Source: Longilinea sp035560795
GTDB taxonomy: Bacteria; Chloroflexota; Anaerolineae; Anaerolineales; Anaerolineaceae
Assembly (NCBI GenBank): GCA_035560795.1
Contig: DATMYV010000038.1
Location: 1 to 64,000 of the forward strand
DNA: 64,000 nt
Reading direction: 5' to 3'
The position numbers and the translations under genes are program-made. This document shows, piece after piece, positions 1 to 8,582 of the stretch (position 1 is its first letter; every line of letters starts with the position of its first letter). The notes below the pieces were generated by a model that saw nothing but the letters and a program-made list of their open reading frames with translations, searched no databases and had not been told where the DNA came from.

Positions 1-58
1 ATCATTATTAGATTATCCACACTCCAATTACAGGACATTTGTCACTTACGTTGTCAAC

Positions 59-73
59 ATTTATCGGATAAAT
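59..73 (+). promoter_or_regulatory. candidate operator for the Rrf2-type regulator
   Basis: A perfect 15-bp palindrome with an odd centre (ATTTATC-G-GATAAAT) lies 44 bp upstream of the start codon of the Rrf2-type gene. Rrf2 proteins bind as dimers to palindromes of about this size and commonly repress their own promoter. The hexamer TAAATT inside the right arm could serve as a weak -10, which would put the operator over the promoter. The palindrome is seen directly; the role is inferred from its position. Confidence 0.45.
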
Positions 74-116
74 TTGTTCCTAACAACCCATCTTTAGACA
101 AAATTAGAGGTCAATA

Positions 117-575
117 ATGTTTCGAATTAGCCGTCGTTTAGATTATGGTGTCCAACTCATGGTGGCGTTAGCTTCTGAAGAGGAAAATCATCCCATTCCC
201 ACCGCAACTCTCGCAGAAAAATTGGAAATTCCACTGCCCTTCCTACACCAAATCGCCCATACCCTTATGCAGGCTGGCCTGATCAAAGCATCACCCGGCC
301 CGCGGGGCGGCCTGCGCTTGAGCCAGTCGCCTGAATCCATCAGCTTGCTGCGCATTTCTGAAACTCTTGAAGGTCCAATTTGCCTCAATCCGTGCCTGGA
401 ATGCGGCGAAGAATGCCCACGCCAGCAAACCTGCTCAGCCATGCCGGTCTGGAACAGTCTACAGGACTTGATCGTAAAGTATCTGGATGGCGTACATTTG
501 GATGCACTTATGAAATCCCCGGAACCGGTCCGAGACATGTTCAAAATCTCTGAATTAGCGCAGAAGCTGAACTAA
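117..575 (+). CDS. Rrf2 family Fe-S transcriptional regulator
   Basis: This 152-residue protein has the length and fold pattern of the Rrf2/IscR/NsrR family. The N-terminal winged helix spans about residues 1-80 and includes the family signature YGVQLMVALA and the recognition-helix segment IPLPFLHQIAHTL, followed by a GPRGGLRL wing. The C-terminal part carries a cysteine cluster (CLNPCLECGEECPRQQTC) with spacing suited to binding a 2Fe-2S or 4Fe-4S cluster, so it probably senses iron-sulfur status, oxygen, nitric oxide or redox. It is a single gene ended by a strong hairpin terminator. The neighbouring thiol peroxidase is convergent and fits an oxidative-stress setting but is not shown to be its target. 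The exact subfamily (IscR, NsrR, CymR) cannot be decided by eye. Confidence 0.88.
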   Translation: MFRISRRLDYGVQLMVALASEEENHPIPTATLAEKLEIPLPFLHQIAHTLMQAGLIKASPGPRGGLRLSQSPESISLLRISETLEGPICLNPCLECGEECPRQQTCSAMPVWNSLQDLIVKYLDGVHLDALMKSPEPVRDMFKISELAQKLN

Positions 576-629
576 ACGCGACCGCAGCCATTGAGAAGAA
601 TCTCAGCTCAGATTGATAAAGTAATATAA

Positions 630-664
630 AAAAACTGCCTGGATAATAACCAGGCAGTTTTTGT
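630..664. terminator. bidirectional intrinsic terminator between rrf2-type gene and bcp
   Basis: An 11-bp stem (AAACTGCCTGG at 632-642 and its complement at 650-660) with a 7-nt loop is flanked by A and T tracts on both sides, so it can end transcription of the convergent genes on both strands. Confidence 0.9.
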
Positions 665-699
665 ATTACCGGAAGGTAGAGGCATTAAAAGCAACCGAC

Positions 700-1158
700 C
701 TACTTTAAGGCTGCCAGAACCTCATCGCTGTGTCCGTCTGGCTTTACTTTTTCAAAAACTTTGAGGATCATCCCGTCTGCACCGATTAAGAAAGTCGTAC
801 GGAAAACGCCATCGTATTCGCGCCCAAGCATTTTCTTGCGGCCCCACACGCCGTATAGGTCGCAGACCGCGTGATTTTCATCTGCCAGCAATGTAAAAGG
901 CAGGTCATATTTGGCTCTAAATTTGGCATGGGATTTGGTTTTATCAGGGCTTACTCCGATTACAGCGACGCCGGCCTGCGTATATTCGCTGTAGGCATCG
1001 CGGAAAGCACAGGCTTCGGTCGTACAACCCGGCGTATCATCCTTGGGATAAAAATACAACACAACTGGATGACCGCGGAAATCTGAAAGTCTTCGTTCAA
1101 CTCCGGCATCATCAAGTAAAGTAAAATCTGGCGCAAGAGTATTGGCGGAAATTGGCAT
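700..1158 (-). CDS. bcp: thiol peroxidase of the Bcp/PrxQ type
   Basis: The 152-residue product is a peroxiredoxin of the Bcp/PrxQ class, which reduces hydrogen and organic peroxides in the cytoplasm using thioredoxin-derived electrons. The active-site segment YPKDDTPGCTTEACAFRD places the peroxidatic cysteine at residue 45 and a resolving cysteine five residues later (C50), the atypical 2-Cys arrangement of this class. Length is normal for the family. An AGGAG ribosome-binding site lies 6-7 nt before the ATG, and TAGAAT about 25 nt further upstream is a possible -10. It converges on the Rrf2-type regulator gene. Confidence 0.95.
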   Translation of the reverse strand: MPISANTLAPDFTLLDDAGVERRLSDFRGHPVVLYFYPKDDTPGCTTEACAFRDAYSEYTQAGVAVIGVSPDKTKSHAKFRAKYDLPFTLLADENHAVCDLYGVWGRKKMLGREYDGVFRTTFLIGADGMILKVFEKVKPDGHSDEVLAALK

Positions 1159-1219
1159 CAGTAACTCCTTTTCTGTACTTCTATTCTACCCATTTGGCAG
1201 TGTGAAATCCAGTTTTAAA

Positions 1220-3199
1220 TTACCAGGATATATTTGAGCAGGATTGTACAATGTGACCCATCTGGCTCAAATCATAACCTGGCAGAGCTGCAACCGCCTG
1301 GCGGAAACGCGCGTCAGTCATCAAATCAAATAACGGAGTAAGCAAATTGTCCTGGAGATAAACGCAAGGAATAATTAAATCATAGCGTTCTTGAAAGAGC
1401 GGAATGAAATCCAAATCCAACGCTTGCGCTGAAGCTGTAATCGCCATGCCGCAATCAGCCCTTCCAGATGCAACCGCTGCAGCCACTGCCAGGTGAGTGT
1501 ATTCTTCCTGATCATAGCCATTAATTAAAGCCGCCTGAATGCCTATTTTATCCAGATGATAATCCAGCAGCACCCGTGTGCCGGCGCCGCGCTGGCGGTT
1601 GATAAAACGTACATCCGGGCGTGCCAGATCTTCGAGACCGTGAATGGCTTTGGGGTTGCCGCGCTGCGTTAAAATCCCCTGCTCACGGCCCACCCAGGTC
1701 ACCACCTCAACCGGCGTCTCCGGTAGGTATTGCTTCAGGTAAGGAAGATTGTATTCGCCGGTGTCCGGATCCAACAAATGCGATCCAGCCAGGTGCGCTT
1801 CACCGCGGCGCAGCGCAACCAGCCCTCCCTGACTGCCGACATTTGCTGAAACCAGGCGGCGCTGCCTTTCTGCCAGAAATTGTGCCACCAGATCGAGTGT
1901 CATATCATGCGAACCGATGGCAAAGATCGTTTGTTCCAATTCATGAGGTGAACGGTACAAGCGCACCTTAATCGAAGTTCCTGCCTCCAGCCCCTGTACG
2001 CCGCGTGGCAAAATGGTTATGCCATCTGCCCGGACCAGCGAGGTAATTACGCCGGCCCCGCGGGAAAGCGGCGCCGCCAGCAAGCGGTCGCCTACCCGTC
2101 CTGCGACCATGCGAACATAATCATCGTCCCCAGCTGGCGATGTGATCTTGCGGGTCAATTGTGCATTTACCTCAACCGGCTGTAACGGTTGACGACCTTG
2201 CCAGGCAGCAAGCAAGGGCTCAATAAATATTTCTCCGGTCAAAGCAGCCGAGACTGGATAACCGGGCACGCCGATGATCGGGGTCATCCCGGCGCCGTTT
2301 GAACGGCGGATCATGCCGAGTATCACCGGATGACCAGGACGTACCGCGACACCGTGCACCAGTAGGGTTCCCAGCTCTTCAACGACGCGTGCCGAAAAAT
2401 CTTCGCTTCCAGCCGAGGATCCGGCATTGAGGAGTACCAGGTCATAACCGTTGGCAGCTTCCTGCACACGGGAGCGAATTAGATCGAAATTGTCTACTGA
2501 AATCGGGTAACGCTTTGCCATGCCGCCCCAGGAACGCACCTGGGCAGCCAGAACGATCGAGTTATATTCAATGATGTCGCCGCGTTTTACAGAAGCTCCC
2601 ACCGGCACCAATTCCGAACCGGTGGGCAGAATGGCCACCCGGGGTTTCCGGCTCACCCATAAATGGGTTTGCCCGCTGGCTGCTGCAGCGCCCAGATCGA
2701 CTGGCCGCAGGATTTGACCGGCCGGCAATACCAGTTGGGTCGCCACAATGTCCTCACCCATCGGTCGGACGTGGCTCCACGGTGTGAGGGCGGACCGCAG
2801 CCGGATCAAATCAGAATGGCGGGAATCCTTTGCAGGACTCCCATCATAATTTAAAGCTTCGATGTTCTCAATGGGGATAACTGCATTGGCCCAATCAGGC
2901 AGCGGATCGCCTGTGTCAACATATTGAGCCTGCGGCCCCATTTCCAGGTCAACCGGAGCAGTGGGCATCGCACCTGAGGTTAACTCAGCCCGCAGGGCAA
3001 AACCATCCATCGCTGAGGCGTGATAATGCGGCGACGAGATTTTTGCCCAAACCGGTTGTGCTGTAACCCGCCCAATGGCATTTTCATCCAGCAGAATTTC
3101 CTCGATTCCGAGAATTTTCCAAAGACCGGTTTCTTCCAATGCGAGTTGGAGCCGTTGGCGCGCTTCGGGGAGAGGAATATCATGCAAATATACCGACAT
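1220..3199 (-). CDS. MoeA-type molybdopterin molybdenumtransferase fused to a PBP-like domain
   Basis: Residues 1 to about 420 form a complete MoeA unit, which inserts molybdate into adenylylated molybdopterin; visible motifs are SAMDGFA near residue 65, LPTGSELVP near 195, NAGSSAGSEDF near 262 and GVPGYPVSA near 312. About residues 425-655 form a periplasmic-binding-protein-like domain (COG1910 type) starting IFAIGSHDMTLDLV. This has no signal peptide, so it is presumably a cytoplasmic ligand or molybdate sensor. Such fusions are known in archaea and some bacteria. Three ATG codons occur in a row (3205, 3202, 3199); the third is chosen because AAGGAG then sits 7 nt upstream. The product is 659 residues. 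It lies just downstream of a second, stand-alone moeA, with which it must be co-transcribed. Confidence 0.88.
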   Translation of the reverse strand: MSVYLHDIPLPEARQRLQLALEETGLWKILGIEEILLDENAIGRVTAQPVWAKISSPHYHASAMDGFALRAELTSGAMPTAPVDLEMGPQAQYVDTGDPLPDWANAVIPIENIEALNYDGSPAKDSRHSDLIRLRSALTPWSHVRPMGEDIVATQLVLPAGQILRPVDLGAAAASGQTHLWVSRKPRVAILPTGSELVPVGASVKRGDIIEYNSIVLAAQVRSWGGMAKRYPISVDNFDLIRSRVQEAANGYDLVLLNAGSSAGSEDFSARVVEELGTLLVHGVAVRPGHPVILGMIRRSNGAGMTPIIGVPGYPVSAALTGEIFIEPLLAAWQGRQPLQPVEVNAQLTRKITSPAGDDDYVRMVAGRVGDRLLAAPLSRGAGVITSLVRADGITILPRGVQGLEAGTSIKVRLYRSPHELEQTIFAIGSHDMTLDLVAQFLAERQRRLVSANVGSQGGLVALRRGEAHLAGSHLLDPDTGEYNLPYLKQYLPETPVEVVTWVGREQGILTQRGNPKAIHGLEDLARPDVRFINRQRGAGTRVLLDYHLDKIGIQAALINGYDQEEYTHLAVAAAVASGRADCGMAITASAQALDLDFIPLFQERYDLIIPCVYLQDNLLTPLFDLMTDARFRQAVAALPGYDLSQMGHIVQSCSNISW

Positions 3200-3217
3200 C
3201 ATCATGCTCCTTAAGCG

Positions 3218-4453
3218 CTAGATCAGCTTCACTTCCACACTGGCATTCACCGGCAAACCATTGGCGTCCGCCGGAATATGGACGAGACCATCCGCCCTTG
3301 CCAGGCTGAATATTAAATTACTCTTGTAAAAAATTGGGTCAGCCACCAGGCCTTCCTCAGTCTGCCGCAACTTGACCGGAATATAATCCTCCCGGCCTGC
3401 CTGGGAAGCAAGGTTGATACCCAACCGAGCGAAAACACTGGCCTCGATCCGGCCGCCCTTCAAACCAAGTAATTTGTCAATAACAGGCAGAACAAACAAC
3501 CCTGCAATCACGAAAGCGCTCACCGGGTTGCCAGGCAATCCGATTACAGCCTTGCCTTCGCAGACAGCCAGAATGGTCGGTTTACCCGGTTTTACGTTTA
3601 CGCCATGCACAAGTACGCCTGGCTGTCCCATCTTCTGGATCGTCTGTACAGTCAGGTCGCGCGTACTGGCTGACGACCCGGCGGTGACCACCACCAGATC
3701 GCATTCGGCTAATGCCTGGCGCATGGCTGTTTCCAGCGATTCTGCCTGATCTGGAATGATGCCCTGCCTCACAGGTTCGCCGCCCCGCTGCGCGACTAAT
3801 GCAGATAAACTGAAGGCATTCACGTCACGGACCTGTCCATAATTGGGTCGAACATGCGGTGGCACAATTTCATCCCCTGAAGAAAGAATGCCAACCCGCG
3901 GGGGCACGCTCACGCTGATTTGAGTGATCCCCAAGGCTGCCAGACCGCCAATCTCCGGCGGCCGTAAGTACGTACCGCATTCCATGATCAGATCTCCGGT
4001 GCCTACATCCTCGCCTGTCCTCAGCACATTTTCATTCGGTGCAACTGCGCGCAACACTTCAATTTCTCCAGGACGGGCCAGCTGCGAATTCTCCAGCATA
4101 AGCACCGCATCCGCTCCAACGGGCAGCATGCCGCCGGTATGAATCAAGCCGGTCTCTCCCCGGGCCAGGTCAAATTCAGGTTTTGCCCCCATCGGAACCT
4201 CGCCAACTAGATGTAGATAGGCCGGCAGGGTTTCGGTGGCGCCGTAGGTATCCATGGCCCTTACTGCAAATCCATCCACGGTACTGCGGTCGAAAGGCGG
4301 CAGTGCTTCGCCGGAATGAACATCTTCAGCCAGTACGCGGTTGACAGCAACGGATGTATCAATGATCTCAGTCAATGGTTTTCGATCAGGCAATGCACCC
4401 AGGAATTCGCGCAATGCCTTCCCCGGGGGAAGTAATTCAAGGAACTCCGGCAT
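3218..4453 (-). CDS. moeA: molybdopterin molybdenumtransferase MoeA
   Basis: The 411-residue product matches MoeA across its length: FDRSTVDGFAV near the N-terminus, LSSGDEIVPP, VVTAGSSASTRD and GLPGNPVSAF. It catalyses the last step of molybdenum cofactor synthesis, releasing AMP from adenylyl-molybdopterin as metal is inserted. The chosen ATG at 4453 has GGGGTG 7 nt upstream; an in-frame GTG at 4471 would overlap the upstream gene by 13 bp and is the alternative. It is followed after about 20 bp by the MoeA-PBP fusion, giving tandem but clearly divergent MoeA paralogues. One may serve molybdenum and the other tungsten, or one may be regulatory; that is inference. Confidence 0.93.
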   Translation of the reverse strand: MPEFLELLPPGKALREFLGALPDRKPLTEIIDTSVAVNRVLAEDVHSGEALPPFDRSTVDGFAVRAMDTYGATETLPAYLHLVGEVPMGAKPEFDLARGETGLIHTGGMLPVGADAVLMLENSQLARPGEIEVLRAVAPNENVLRTGEDVGTGDLIMECGTYLRPPEIGGLAALGITQISVSVPPRVGILSSGDEIVPPHVRPNYGQVRDVNAFSLSALVAQRGGEPVRQGIIPDQAESLETAMRQALAECDLVVVTAGSSASTRDLTVQTIQKMGQPGVLVHGVNVKPGKPTILAVCEGKAVIGLPGNPVSAFVIAGLFVLPVIDKLLGLKGGRIEASVFARLGINLASQAGREDYIPVKLRQTEEGLVADPIFYKSNLIFSLARADGLVHIPADANGLPVNASVEVKLI

Positions 4454-4458
4454 GGCTT

Positions 4459-5361
4459 TCACCCCGTCCACAAAGCGAATGTGATCAAATAGGCCATCAT
4501 GCCTAAAGATGCCAGTGCTGTGATGTGCAACAATCGCCAGCGCGGTTTTTGGCCGTTATTAATTTGCCACATTTGCCAGATTTGGAACAAACCAATTGGG
4601 GCAGTCAGGAGCATTGGCCAGGTCAGCGACCAAGGCAGACGTAATACAGCGGCCAGACCGACAAGCATATAACTCAATAAGATCATCCAGTTATGCAAAT
4701 TCATGCCACGCTGCCAACCGACAGAAACCATCAGCGTCTGACGTCCTTCTTTGATATCTGCGTAATATGTTTCCAGTCCAGTAGCCAGAATTGCTGCGAT
4801 GAACAAGGCAGTCAGAGGAAAGGTTAGCAGAAGTAACAGCCGGTGCGTTTCACCCGTTTGCAAGGCATAGGCAAGCGCAGGAGTAATGCCGGTCAAGAAT
4901 AACGCCGTCGCCAATTCGCCAAAGCCATTTTTTGCAAGGCGAAAGGGCGGGACAGCATAAAAGAATGCCAGCAGAAAAGCTGCTCCCAAAAAGATCACGA
5001 CCGTTGGATTACCCGCACCGCGTGTGAACAACAACACTGTCAGTGCTGCGCCAGCCGTCAACGCGACTGTGGCTGCTTCGATCAATCCATTTCGCAACCA
5101 CAAGAATTCTTCTGGTGTGCGTCCACCAGTTTGATTTCGACGCAATACCGGATATTCGAGCATGGAAAAGTATTCACTCAGGTAAGAGCTGCTGAGCACC
5201 AGTAACAAGACACACGCCTGTCCGATCAAATAGGTTGAAAAATCAATGGATCTCGCCAGAAAATGGGCGATTCCGGCACCCAGCGCATAAAACAAGATGC
5301 AGCCCAATAAAACCCAGGGCCTGGCCAGGCGCAACAATTCTTTCCAGGATGAAGCGTTCAT
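4459..5361 (-). CDS. UbiA-like prenyltransferase family membrane protein
   Basis: This 300-residue protein has about eight or nine hydrophobic segments in the UbiA order, beginning LARPWVLLGCILFYALGAG. The second aspartate-rich motif of UbiA enzymes is recognisable (YYADIKEGRQTLMV), but the first motif, normally N-D-x-x-D-x-x-x-D, reads SSYLSEYFSMLEY and lacks the usual aspartates, with glutamates at comparable places. It may be a divergent aromatic prenyltransferase, for example in menaquinone or heme side-chain chemistry, or a family member with altered metal binding. GGAGG lies about 10 nt upstream of the ATG. It sits in the minus-strand run between the FolM-like reductase and moeA with gaps of a few bases. 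Confidence 0.68.
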   Translation of the reverse strand: MNASSWKELLRLARPWVLLGCILFYALGAGIAHFLARSIDFSTYLIGQACVLLLVLSSSYLSEYFSMLEYPVLRRNQTGGRTPEEFLWLRNGLIEAATVALTAGAALTVLLFTRGAGNPTVVIFLGAAFLLAFFYAVPPFRLAKNGFGELATALFLTGITPALAYALQTGETHRLLLLLTFPLTALFIAAILATGLETYYADIKEGRQTLMVSVGWQRGMNLHNWMILLSYMLVGLAAVLRLPWSLTWPMLLTAPIGLFQIWQMWQINNGQKPRWRLLHITALASLGMMAYLITFALWTG

Positions 5362-5374
5362 TCAGTCCGCCTCC

Positions 5375-6109
5375 TCATAATAAAGCATAACCGCCGTCCA
5401 CCAGTAATGTCTCGCCGGTAATGTAATCGTTTTGTATCAGCGCAATCACCGCCTGAACAACTGCCTCCGGGGTTCCGGCAGTTTGTAAAGGCAATCGCTG
5501 AACAAGCCGATGCCATTCATCAGCTGAAAGGTTTTCCGCAGGGAGGATCAATCCAGGTGCAACGGCATTGACCCTCACCCCTGGCGCGAGCTGGCGCGCC
5601 AACAGGCGTGTTAATGTTTCAAGGGCCGATTTGCTCACCGTGTATGCCGGATAACCCGTCCAGGTTTTTTGTGCGCCAACATCGGTGATATTGATGATCA
5701 CGCCGCCGGGGCTGCCCATGCACGCAGCAGCCTCGCGTGCACATAACCAGGGAGCGCGAAGATTTAAGGCCAGGGTATTGTCCCAATCTGCTACCGTCAT
5801 GGTGGATAAATTTCCGGGTAACATGATGGCAGCTGAATTAACCAGCACGCCCAAGCGAAATGGAAGTAAACGGATTTGCCCAAACATCGACTCAATTTGA
5901 GCTGGATCAGTCAAATCAGCTGGCAGGAGATAAGCATCTCGGCCGAATGATTTGATTTCCTTCTGGGTCTCAAGGGCAGCCTGTTCAGATCCGTGATAAT
6001 GCAATCCGATCGGGTAACCTTGATTGGCGAGTGCCAGGGCTATGCTTCGCCCTAAACGCACCGCAGCGCCGGTTATTACCGCTAATGGAAGGCCTTTTTT
6101 CAAATCCAT
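5375..6109 (-). CDS. short-chain dehydrogenase, FolM/pteridine reductase-like
   Basis: The 244-residue product is a classical SDR: the cofactor loop reads ITGAAVRLGRSIA near residue 15, the NSAA motif follows near 90, and the catalytic pair is in YPAYTVSKSALE. The RLG in the cofactor loop followed by a histidine-containing LHYHGSEQAA segment resembles FolM and PTR1, NADPH-dependent dihydrofolate, dihydromonapterin or pteridine reductases, rather than FabG. Longer in-frame starts run into the proline dehydrogenase gene, so the ATG at 6109, with a GGGAAGG stretch just before it, is preferred. It follows the proline dehydrogenase gene after 10 bp. The exact substrate is not provable from sequence. 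Confidence 0.75.
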   Translation of the reverse strand: MDLKKGLPLAVITGAAVRLGRSIALALANQGYPIGLHYHGSEQAALETQKEIKSFGRDAYLLPADLTDPAQIESMFGQIRLLPFRLGVLVNSAAIMLPGNLSTMTVADWDNTLALNLRAPWLCAREAAACMGSPGGVIINITDVGAQKTWTGYPAYTVSKSALETLTRLLARQLAPGVRVNAVAPGLILPAENLSADEWHRLVQRLPLQTAGTPEAVVQAVIALIQNDYITGETLLVDGGYALL

Positions 6110-6119
6110 CCTTCCCTGC

Positions 6120-7079
6120 TCAATGCCTGAAGAAATTTGATAAGAAAAACCAAACATTTGCCGGCCGCTCAGCCAACCTGCGCATGAAATAAGGATACCA
6201 GCGGGTGCCGTACGGAACGTAAACACGGACTGGGTAACCTGCTGCTGACAACTGCTGCTGCAGATCACGCCGAATTCCATAGAGCATTTGAAACTCTAGC
6301 GCATTCGTGGGTAGATTGTATTCTTCCTGTTTATCCCGGGCAGTCTGGATGCGGTCAGGGTCATGACTGGCAATGGCTGAAAAAGCCGGAAAACGGCCGT
6401 TAGCAGGGACAATGTCAACCCCGCGCTTTTGAGTGCCAGCAATCATCATTTCGGTTAACCGGTCAAAGGCGGCATCCACATCCGATTTGGCAGGATAAGC
6501 CGCCGTAGCAGGTTCGCGATAGGCGCCTTTTACCAGACGGACTCGAATGCCTTCATCAATTAGGACAGCTAGATCCTTGTCGCTACGGTATAGATACGAT
6601 TGAATCACGATTCCAACGTTGGAAAAACCCTGGTTGCGCGCCCATCGCAAACAGGCTAGTGTTTTATCCGTCAAAGTAGAATCTTCCATGTCGATGCGTA
6701 CAAAATTATCCATTAATCGGGCGTGATCCAAAATTCGCGATAGGTTTTGGCGGCAGAGGTCTTCATCCAACAGCAAACCAATCTGGGATAGTTTGATCGA
6801 CACATTTGCCTGAACGGATGATGCATGAATCAAATCCAAAATCTGTAAAATCTCATCTGTTGATTGCCTGGCTTCAGCAGCGGTTGAGGTGTTTTCGCCA
6901 AGGTGATCAACGGTTGCCAGAATTCCGACGGCATTTAATTGTTGGATGGCCCGAATCGCATCTTCGCCGGTCTCGCCGGCGATAAATCGTGAAGCAGCAC
7001 GCCAGGCTACGCCCCACCTGGTAATCAGGTTTTGAGCCCAGCTTGCTTTAGAAAGAAAAATAAAAAAAGCTCGCAGCAT
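6120..7079 (-). CDS. proline dehydrogenase (monofunctional)
   Basis: The 319-residue product has the beta/alpha-barrel proline oxidase pattern: TVDHLGEN near residue 55, VSIKLSQIG, RIDMED, VIQSYLYRS, VRLVKGAYREP and the C-terminal YGTRWYPYFMRRLAERPAN. It oxidises L-proline to pyrroline-5-carboxylate with FAD and passes electrons to the quinone pool. Its length is that of the small monofunctional enzymes of Gram-positives and Thermus, not PutA. An upstream TTG would extend it by 33 residues, but the ATG at 7079 follows a GAAGGA site and begins with the expected MLRAFF helix. No pyrroline-5-carboxylate dehydrogenase gene is in the window. Confidence 0.9.
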   Translation of the reverse strand: MLRAFFIFLSKASWAQNLITRWGVAWRAASRFIAGETGEDAIRAIQQLNAVGILATVDHLGENTSTAAEARQSTDEILQILDLIHASSVQANVSIKLSQIGLLLDEDLCRQNLSRILDHARLMDNFVRIDMEDSTLTDKTLACLRWARNQGFSNVGIVIQSYLYRSDKDLAVLIDEGIRVRLVKGAYREPATAAYPAKSDVDAAFDRLTEMMIAGTQKRGVDIVPANGRFPAFSAIASHDPDRIQTARDKQEEYNLPTNALEFQMLYGIRRDLQQQLSAAGYPVRVYVPYGTRWYPYFMRRLAERPANVWFFLSNFFRH

Positions 7080-7185
7080 ATTCCTTCTTTTATCCCATCT
7101 GGAGCGTTTTGGCTGATTTAATTCTAACATAGGAAGCCGCGGAACTTTCTTTTCAGGAGGGGTTTTTTCTACGCGCAATCCTGTA

Positions 7186-7205
7186 AATTGTTATACAATT
7201 CAGGT
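7186..7205 (+). promoter_or_regulatory. candidate leaderless promoter within an inverted repeat
   Basis: AATTGT-TAT-ACAATT (7186-7200) is a perfect 6-bp inverted repeat. It contains the hexamer TACAAT (7194-7199), which lies exactly 6 nt before the ATG at 7206. No Shine-Dalgarno sequence is present, so transcription would start at or next to the start codon. No convincing -35 is visible; the repeat could bind an activator or repressor. Confidence 0.4.
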
Positions 7206-8582
7206 ATGGGGAAAATAAGTCTCCGCAATCTTATTAGACCGCCCTGGCGCCGGCCGTTTCTGATCGCTGCCGGTTCTATGATTCTCTATTTCTATCTACA
7301 CCGAAGGGACTTCAACCAGGTCACATTCCTGTTGGATGCGTTCTTAATCATCATCGGTTTGATTTTCTGGTTGGCATTTTTTTCTCAATTCACCCTGCCA
7401 GTTAAAACCATACACGAACGATTGCAATCCTTTTACCGTCTGCTGATTTACCCGTTAGGATTGCATGGCCAGGCAATATCAATCGTCGACGGCGAAATTC
7501 AAAAAAGAAAAGGCGAGGAGCAGCGTTCCGGTCCTGGGGTCATTCTGGTGGACACAGCAAGTGCGGCACTCCTTAAAACGCCCACCCGTTTTATTCGAGC
7601 CATTGGTCCTGGAATTACCTTTACCAAACGAAGGGAATCTGTTTCACCAGATACGGTGGTCGATTTGCGGTTGCACAAAAAGACCATTGGTTTATTGACC
7701 AACTCATCGAACAGTCTTTCGCCTTTTGCAGAAAAGGGAAAGAAGGAAACACTGGCTGAATATCAAACTCGCCAGAATCAACGAAACGAAACGCGAGCAT
7801 TAACACGTGATGGCATTGAAATTGTTTCGACCATCACCGTTTATTTTCGGCTTGAATCGACCCCGGGCGAAGGCAATACCCAGTTCGGTTACCGGCCTGC
7901 GTCTGTTGAAAAAGCCATCCTGGGGCAAAACATTGATCTGAATTACCCGATCGATGCAGCCAACCGCAACCGCCGTTGGGATTGGCTTCCCGCTCACCTC
8001 GCTGGGGACGTTTGGCGCGAATTCCTGGGAAAATATACCCTGGATGAGTTATTTGAGCATAAGAAAAACCATACCAGCACGATGACGGCCATGAAAAAGG
8101 TAATTCGTGCACGGCTCATGGAAGAACAGGCCCCCATCCTGGATAATTTTGGCATGGAATCTGGCAACCTGGAGGATAGCCGCGAATTCAAATTATTAAA
8201 GAAACGCGGCATCCATGTAACCCGGTTGGAGATCTATAACCTCCGAATGCCGGATGAGGTGGAGAATCAGCTTGTCCAGCGCTGGAAAACATCATGGTTG
8301 GATCGCGCCCGTCAAGACCGTATGCTGGTTGATCAGCAACGCGATCTTGTAACCCGAATGGGGCAGGAGGACGCATATATCCGCGTTGCAGAAAGTGCCT
8401 GCCAGCCATTCACAACGCTTGCCTCCAACGAAAAGCTTTCCGGGAAAGAATTACTTTTACGATTAATACGCGGGAATCTGGATATGTGTAAACGGGACTC
8501 CGCATTACACAGTATGACGGTCAATGAGATAACCCAATTACAGGAATTATTGGATTGGGTTGAAAAGCAACCCGATTTATGA
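7206..8582 (+). CDS. membrane protein with SPFH/band-7-like domain (first of a pair)
   Basis: The 458-residue protein has two N-terminal membrane segments (about residues 17-31 and 41-61). They are followed by a region resembling the SPFH/band-7 fold, with the pattern GPGVILVDTASAALL, IRAIGPGITF, VVDLRLHKK and ALTRDGIEIVSTITVYF. That order (entry strand, hydrophobic pair, then a 'treat the channel as inner or outer' strand) is typical of prohibitin, stomatin and flotillin relatives. A helical, charged C-terminal part (about 280-458) may mediate assembly. Its last codons overlap the next gene, a second SPFH-like protein, by ATGA, so the two are probably made in fixed ratio and form a hetero-oligomer. 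An in-frame TTG lies 6 codons upstream. Function unknown; SPFH proteins organise membrane microdomains or regulate proteases. Confidence 0.68.
   Translation: MGKISLRNLIRPPWRRPFLIAAGSMILYFYLHRRDFNQVTFLLDAFLIIIGLIFWLAFFSQFTLPVKTIHERLQSFYRLLIYPLGLHGQAISIVDGEIQKRKGEEQRSGPGVILVDTASAALLKTPTRFIRAIGPGITFTKRRESVSPDTVVDLRLHKKTIGLLTNSSNSLSPFAEKGKKETLAEYQTRQNQRNETRALTRDGIEIVSTITVYFRLESTPGEGNTQFGYRPASVEKAILGQNIDLNYPIDAANRNRRWDWLPAHLAGDVWREFLGKYTLDELFEHKKNHTSTMTAMKKVIRARLMEEQAPILDNFGMESGNLEDSREFKLLKKRGIHVTRLEIYNLRMPDEVENQLVQRWKTSWLDRARQDRMLVDQQRDLVTRMGQEDAYIRVAESACQPFTTLASNEKLSGKELLLRLIRGNLDMCKRDSALHSMTVNEITQLQELLDWVEKQPDL

Noticed and set aside
13..21. TTATCCACA consensus DnaA box near the window start (another at about 10400 and one in the FemAB gene at 17265)
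   Set aside because: The boxes are isolated, not clustered, and no dnaA, dnaN or AT-rich unwinding element is present, so no origin can be supported.
6110..6280. 57-residue N-terminal extension of the FolM-like reductase
   Set aside because: It overlaps the 3' end of the proline dehydrogenase gene, has no SDR homology, and the internal ATG fits the family start.
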